NCBI GenBank assembly: GCA_042088665.1
Contig: JBELMB010000094.1
Span: 1-19,446, forward strand
Origin: JBELMB01 sp042088665
Lineage (GTDB): Bacteria > Pseudomonadota > Alphaproteobacteria > Rhodobacterales > Rhodobacteraceae
Reading direction: 5' to 3'
Length of the DNA: 19,446 nucleotides
Part shown: one piece after another, positions 15,936 through 19,446 of the stretch
How positions within the stretch are numbered: the stretch's first letter is position 1
Layout: every line of letters starts with the position of its first letter
Notes under the pieces: model-generated
Seen by the model: only the letters and a program-made list of their open reading frames with translations
The model's database searches: none
Told to the model about the DNA's origin: nothing
Translations under genes and position numbers: made by a program

Positions 15936-16235
15936 AATGCGCCCTCCGCGTGTCCCAATACTCACGTCAAGGATAACGGGGCACCAATCAAGCCACGTCT
16001 TGCAAAGTCGCTTCGACACCGTTTTCAGCCTAAAAAAACTGCGCCTCCTTGGATATTGTGCCGCTTTTTTCGGCATTCGCTAGGTTTCGCAGCACGCGTT
16101 TCGAGAATGATTGACTCAGATGGCCCGTTCTTCGCCCCCTAGGCGCAGCAGCGAGTGGCCGCTGGCAACAGCGGGCCGTGGACCGCGTGCAACAGGGACA
16201 AGGGCGCTGTGGGCGTCAAACAGGGGAAACCGAAA
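15936..16235. promoter_or_regulatory. Divergent promoter region, oxygenase pair / ABC importer
   Basis: This 300-bp gap lies between divergent start codons. It contains two A/T runs (16030-16040, and a T6 inside TGCCG-ctttttt-CGGCA near 16060-16077), an ACAATAT stretch on the minus strand that may be part of a -10 for the oxygenase, and the TTGACT-led block described at 16110-16148. No open frame is protein-like. A regulator probably binds here, but none is encoded in the window. Confidence 0.4.
16110..16148 (+). promoter_or_regulatory. Putative promoter or operator upstream of the ABC importer
   Basis: ATTGAC, CCGTT, TCGC, CCCCTA and GCGCAG occur in the same order as at 13291-13328, with 8 unrelated bases after ATTGAC in both and 1-2 nt spacing differences further on. 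Here the block lies 88 nt upstream of the binding-protein start, leaving room for an untranslated leader. It is a shared pattern rather than a proven site. Confidence 0.35.
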
Positions 16236-17321
16236 ATGACTAGTATCAATCGCCGCAAGCTATTGAGATCCACGGCAAGCGTTGGCGGGCTGGCGCTCGC
16301 GAGCAGTGTCATCGGCACGCCGTTGATCGCGCAAAGCCGCAGCCTCAAGGTCGGGTCTTATGGCGGCTATTTCGAAGACAGCTTCAAATCCTACGTCTAC
16401 CCGGCGTTTACCGAAGCCACGGGCATCACGATCGAAAGCGTCACACAGCCCAATTCCTCGGACTGGCTGGTGACGATGCAACAGGCAACGGCGGCTGGCA
16501 CCGTGCCTGCCGATGTCTCGCTTTATGCGCGCGACGCGCTGATCAAGGCGTCGCGGATTGGTGACATGCTCAAACCCCTGCGCGCAGAAAACATGGGTAC
16601 GATCTCGAACCTCGATGACTACTTCGTGTTCGATGACGCATCCGGCATCATCGGCATCGGCGCCATGTCGTGGTTCACCTCTATGGTGGTCAATCCGGAA
16701 TACGTGACAACGCCGCCCACTTCCTGGGCCGATTTCTGGGACGAAGGCCAGTTCGAAGCGAGCCTCGGGCTGCCGAAGAACTTCAACTCCAATCTGCTCG
16801 ACATCATCGCGGCGACATTCTTTGAGGGCGAAGCCACATTCGCAACCAATGATGGCATCGTCGCCCTTGTCGAGAAAGCGCGTGAACTGAAGAAGAACAC
16901 CGCGATCTGGTGGACCGCTGAAAGCCAGATGGAACAAGCGATGAAGAACGGCGATGTGATCGGCGGGACCTACTATCACGACGTGGCCCAGTTGATGGCC
17001 TCCGATGGTTTCCCGATCCAGTCCCTCTTCCCGAAAGAAGGCAACCCGCAGGGCTATGGATCCTGGTGTCTGTCGACGCTGTCGGAAAAGCAGGACGAGG
17101 CCGAAGAGTTCATCAACTTCTCCTCTGACCCGGCCACGCAGGCTTTGATGTCGCGCAATATCGGCACGGCCCCGCTGGTCGCCAAAGAGAAGACCGACCT
17201 CACGGATGAGGAATTCTCGTTCGTCTCGGGCACACCAGCGATCCAGCCGGCCTATTCTGCCTATCTCGACAATGAGACGTTCATCAAGGAAACTTGGGAA
17301 ACGATGCTGGGCACGTCTTGA
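16236..17321 (+). CDS. ABC importer solute-binding protein, polyamine (PotD/PotF)-type, Tat-exported, 361 aa
   Basis: This periplasmic binding protein delivers ligand to the membrane importer encoded just downstream. The start is set by AGGGGA about 9 nt upstream. The N-terminus has a twin-arginine signal (Arg6-Arg7 in INRRKLLRS, then a mild hydrophobic core GGLALASSVIG, cleavage near residues 32-34), so it is probably exported folded. The mature protein opens with LKVGSYGGYFEDSFKS, typical of family 1 and polyamine-type binding proteins, and has IWWTAESQMEQAMKNGDV, where the PotD group places its ligand-lobe helix. Candidate ligands are polyamines, opine-like or guanidino compounds. The nearby agmatine-deiminase-family gene favours an amine, but the ligand is not established. 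Confidence 0.88.
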   Translation: MTSINRRKLLRSTASVGGLALASSVIGTPLIAQSRSLKVGSYGGYFEDSFKSYVYPAFTEATGITIESVTQPNSSDWLVTMQQATAAGTVPADVSLYARDALIKASRIGDMLKPLRAENMGTISNLDDYFVFDDASGIIGIGAMSWFTSMVVNPEYVTTPPTSWADFWDEGQFEASLGLPKNFNSNLLDIIAATFFEGEATFATNDGIVALVEKARELKKNTAIWWTAESQMEQAMKNGDVIGGTYYHDVAQLMASDGFPIQSLFPKEGNPQGYGSWCLSTLSEKQDEAEEFINFSSDPATQALMSRNIGTAPLVAKEKTDLTDEEFSFVSGTPAIQPAYSAYLDNETFIKETWETMLGTS

Positions 17322-17327
17322 ACCACG

Positions 17328-18398
17328 ATGCCTGACCTGTCTCTGAAAGCCATCCGCAAGGACTATGGCAGTGTCCGCGCCGTCGAGGGCGTGGACCTCG
17401 ACTTCAACAATGGTGAACTGACGGCCCTTCTCGGGCCGTCAGGGTGCGGGAAGACGACGCTGTTGCGGATGGTTGCCGGGCTCGAAGAGCCGACAGGGGG
17501 CAAGATCCTTCTGGGGGATGCCGATCTGACGTCGACACCCGCGCATGAGCGCAAGTTCGGCATGGTGTTTCAGAACTTTGCCCTGTTTCCGCATCTGAAC
17601 GTGCGCGAAAATGTGTGTTACTCACTGACCATTGCGGGTGTCCCAAAGGGGCAAGCGCATGAAAAGGCCGCGCAATTGCTGGACCTTGTCCAGTTGAGCG
17701 CCTTTGCGGACCGACGCATCGGCGCCTTGTCCGGCGGCCAGAAGCAGCGTGTCGCAATTGCGCGGGCCCTCGCACAGGAGCCCGAGATTTTCCTGCTCGA
17801 CGAGCCCATGTCCGCGCTCGACGCCAATCTGCGCGAAGCGATGCAGGTTGAACTGCGCCTGTTGCAGCAGCGCCTCGGGATCACGACAATCGTTGTGACG
17901 CACGACCAACGCGAAGCCATGACCATGGCCGACAAGATCGTCGTCATGTCCAACGGACGGGTGGAGCAATCCGGCCCGCCGCAAGACATCTATCACAAGC
18001 CCGGCAATGCCTTCGTGGCCGATTTCATCGGGCGTGCGAACTTCTTTGACGGGGTCGTGGCAAACGGTGCGATCGAGGCGGGGGGGCTGACACTCTCCGT
18101 TCCAGAGGCACGATTCACGCCCGGGTCTCCGGTGCGCGTCGCCATCCGACCAGAGCAAGCCTGTGTCGAGGATCCGATGCCGGAGGGCAACCGCGTGCCC
18201 GCAACAGTCACCTTTGTGCGCGATGTGGGCCCGACCCGTGACATCTATTTCGACACGCCGCTGGGCTCCATGATCGTGGAATATGCGCTGGGTGAAAAAC
18301 CCCGCGCCTTTGCCGTGGGGCAAAGCACCGAATTGCATCTGCCGCCGGCGGCATTGTTCGTCTATCCTGCGGCACTGCCAGAAAAAAGTGCCGCATGA
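17328..18398 (+). CDS. ABC importer ATPase, PotA-type, 356 aa
   Basis: This is the ATP-hydrolysing subunit of the importer, on the cytoplasmic face. Walker A GPSGCGKTT is at 36-44, the Q-loop Gln82 in VFQNFALFPH, the ABC signature LSGGQKQRVAIARAL at 134-148, Walker B IFLLDEP at 154-160, and the switch His192 in VVTHDQREA. A C-terminal TOBE-type domain from about 235 (FFDGVVANG..., VRVAIRPEQ) matches the polyamine and iron/sulfate importer class. The gene begins 6 nt after the binding-protein stop and its stop overlaps the next gene as ATGA, so the units are coupled. The ribosome binding site is weak, as expected for a coupled gene. Confidence 0.93.
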   Translation: MPDLSLKAIRKDYGSVRAVEGVDLDFNNGELTALLGPSGCGKTTLLRMVAGLEEPTGGKILLGDADLTSTPAHERKFGMVFQNFALFPHLNVRENVCYSLTIAGVPKGQAHEKAAQLLDLVQLSAFADRRIGALSGGQKQRVAIARALAQEPEIFLLDEPMSALDANLREAMQVELRLLQQRLGITTIVVTHDQREAMTMADKIVVMSNGRVEQSGPPQDIYHKPGNAFVADFIGRANFFDGVVANGAIEAGGLTLSVPEARFTPGSPVRVAIRPEQACVEDPMPEGNRVPATVTFVRDVGPTRDIYFDTPLGSMIVEYALGEKPRAFAVGQSTELHLPPAALFVYPAALPEKSAA

Positions 18399-19381
18399 CG
18401 GCGTTTGACGCCCATGATGCGCGCGGCACGGATCCGGCTGTTACCGCTGCGTTGACCAAACAGCGCGTTGCGCGGTGGGCGGTCTTGCTTTGGCTCTTTG
18501 TGCTGACGTTTTGCGTGGTGCCCTTCGGATTGGTTCTGGCCATCTCGTTCGGGCAAAAGATTGAAGGCGCGGCTTGGGAATGGTCGTTCACGGCCGCCAA
18601 TTACCAGCGGTTCTTTGTCGGGGCCGATTGGCCTGAAACGACGACGTTGCTGTATCTGAACCGCCTTTGGTATTCGCTGTATTACGCCGTGATTGCATCG
18701 ATCCTGGCCGTCCTTACGGCGTTTCCGTTTACCTATATCCTGACCCGACTGTCGCGCGCGGCGCAAAGCCGCTGGCTGGTGTTTCTGCTGGCCGCCATGT
18801 CGCTGTCCGAAGTGTTCATCGTCATGGGCTGGGACATCTTGCTGTCGAACCGCTCCGGCCTGCCGATGGTGCTGCGCGAAACCGGAGTGACGCAGTTTCT
18901 CAAGGACATCGGCTGGTTCCAGCAGTTTCGTGACTGGGGATTGGCCAATCCAAGGGATCTGAAGTTCAAGACCTCAGAGGTCGCGACCGTTCTGACCATG
19001 TCGTATCTTGTCTGGCCCTATGCGGTTGTGCTGATGTACCCGGCCTTGTCGCGGCTGGATCAATCCATGGTCGAGGCCGCGCGCACCATGGGCGCACGGC
19101 CATGGACGGTCATCCGCACGGTCGTCCTGCCTTCGGTGCGCCTGCCGCTGATCGGCACCTTGTTCTTGTTGTTCGTCTTTCTGCTGGGGTCTTATGTGAC
19201 CGTCACCGTGTTCGCCGACCCGGCGCAGCAAACGCTGGCCGTCTCGGTCTACGAGGCCGTTCGGGGCTCGACCCTGAATGCACCGTTTGGCGCGGCGCAG
19301 GCGGTGATCTTGCTGATCACGGGCGGCCTGTGTCTTTGGCTTGGCCAGCTTCTGGTCAACCGTTCGGGAGCCTCTGCATGA
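18395..19381 (+). CDS. ABC importer permease, PotB-type, 328 aa
   Basis: This inner-membrane channel subunit has about six hydrophobic segments: near residues 27-50 (VLLWLFVLTFCVVPFGLVLA), 92-115, 128-150, 195-220, 250-272 and 295-315. Between the fourth and fifth lies the EAA loop, EAARTMGARPWTVIRTVVLP, which contacts the ATPase. A long first periplasmic loop (residues 51-88) is normal for PotB-type proteins. It overlaps the ATPase gene by four bases, and its own TGA overlaps the next permease ATG in the same way. Confidence 0.92.
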   Translation: MTAFDAHDARGTDPAVTAALTKQRVARWAVLLWLFVLTFCVVPFGLVLAISFGQKIEGAAWEWSFTAANYQRFFVGADWPETTTLLYLNRLWYSLYYAVIASILAVLTAFPFTYILTRLSRAAQSRWLVFLLAAMSLSEVFIVMGWDILLSNRSGLPMVLRETGVTQFLKDIGWFQQFRDWGLANPRDLKFKTSEVATVLTMSYLVWPYAVVLMYPALSRLDQSMVEAARTMGARPWTVIRTVVLPSVRLPLIGTLFLLFVFLLGSYVTVTVFADPAQQTLAVSVYEAVRGSTLNAPFGAAQAVILLITGGLCLWLGQLLVNRSGASA

Positions 19382-19446
19382 CGTTTTGGGCCAAAGTCTA
19401 TCTGGGCCTGTCGGCCATTGTATTGGCGCTGCCGATCGTGGTCGTG
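19378..19446 (+). CDS. Second ABC importer permease, PotC-type, 5' end only
   Basis: The ATG overlaps the stop of the preceding permease (ATGA). The 23 codons in the window give MTFWAKVYLGLSAIVLALPI and on to the edge, a short cytoplasmic start followed by the first membrane helix. The identity comes from position: this importer class normally has two permeases in the order binding protein, ATPase, permease 1, permease 2. The rest lies beyond the right edge. Confidence 0.75.
   Translation, partial: MTFWAKVYLGLSAIVLALPIVVV

Noticed and set aside
16060..16077. TGCCG-T-rich-CGGCA palindrome as a regulator site or terminator
   Set aside because: The T run sits in the loop, not after the stem, and a 5-bp stem is too short to support a call.
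1..19446. CRISPR array, tRNA, rRNA or riboswitch
   Set aside because: No regularly spaced repeats other than the 8-bp tandem, no tRNA-like arms and no known riboswitch core were recognised by eye; a covariance-model scan would be needed to exclude divergent RNAs.

Overview
The window looks like an accessory region of a marine Roseobacter-type alphaproteobacterium (Rhodobacterales). This rests on high GC with GC-rich third positions, IS3- and IS1380-type transposon debris, a Tat-exported solute-binding protein, and a run of tightly coupled operons. The taxon is an inference from style, not from a marker gene.

Layout. (1) Positions 1-2020 are a transposon graveyard. The end of one IS3-like element (1-55) has landed in a second, dead IS3-family element (about 56-846). 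That dead element has itself been struck by three related ~40-bp palindromic repeats and by an 8-bp tandem expansion. A small secreted protein gene (970-1227) and a decayed IS1380-family transposase (about 1470-1690) follow. (2) Positions 2021-11280, minus strand, hold a compact biosynthetic operon, read in the order free-standing acyl carrier protein, benzoate-CoA-ligase-type acyl activating enzyme, 2051-residue type I polyketide synthase (KS-AT-DH-KR-ACP-thioesterase), FAD monooxygenase. Junctions are an ATGA overlap, a 3-nt gap and an 18-nt gap. (3) Positions 11281-12132 have no recognisable gene, only a coding-like stretch of unknown identity. (4) Positions 12133-19446 carry catabolic and transport genes: an agmatine-deiminase-family enzyme (minus), divergent from a 2-keto-4-pentenoate-hydratase-family enzyme (plus); a 2-oxoglutarate/Fe(II) oxygenase coupled to a GNAT-like protein (minus); and, divergent from that pair, a polyamine-type ABC importer (binding protein, ATPase, permease, start of a second permease).

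How it may work. In the biosynthetic operon the ligase probably activates an (aromatic?) acid and loads it as CoA or onto the small ACP. The PKS extends it with malonyl units, reduces and dehydrates, and releases it by its fused type-II-like thioesterase. The FAD monooxygenase then hydroxylates the product. The right-hand genes suggest uptake of a cationic or amine-like compound and its breakdown by deimination, oxidation and hydration. No sequence link between the two halves is proven.

Most interesting items: the small palindromic element inserted three times in one transposase gene, with stem changes that preserve pairing, and the compact ligase/ACP/PKS/monooxygenase operon.
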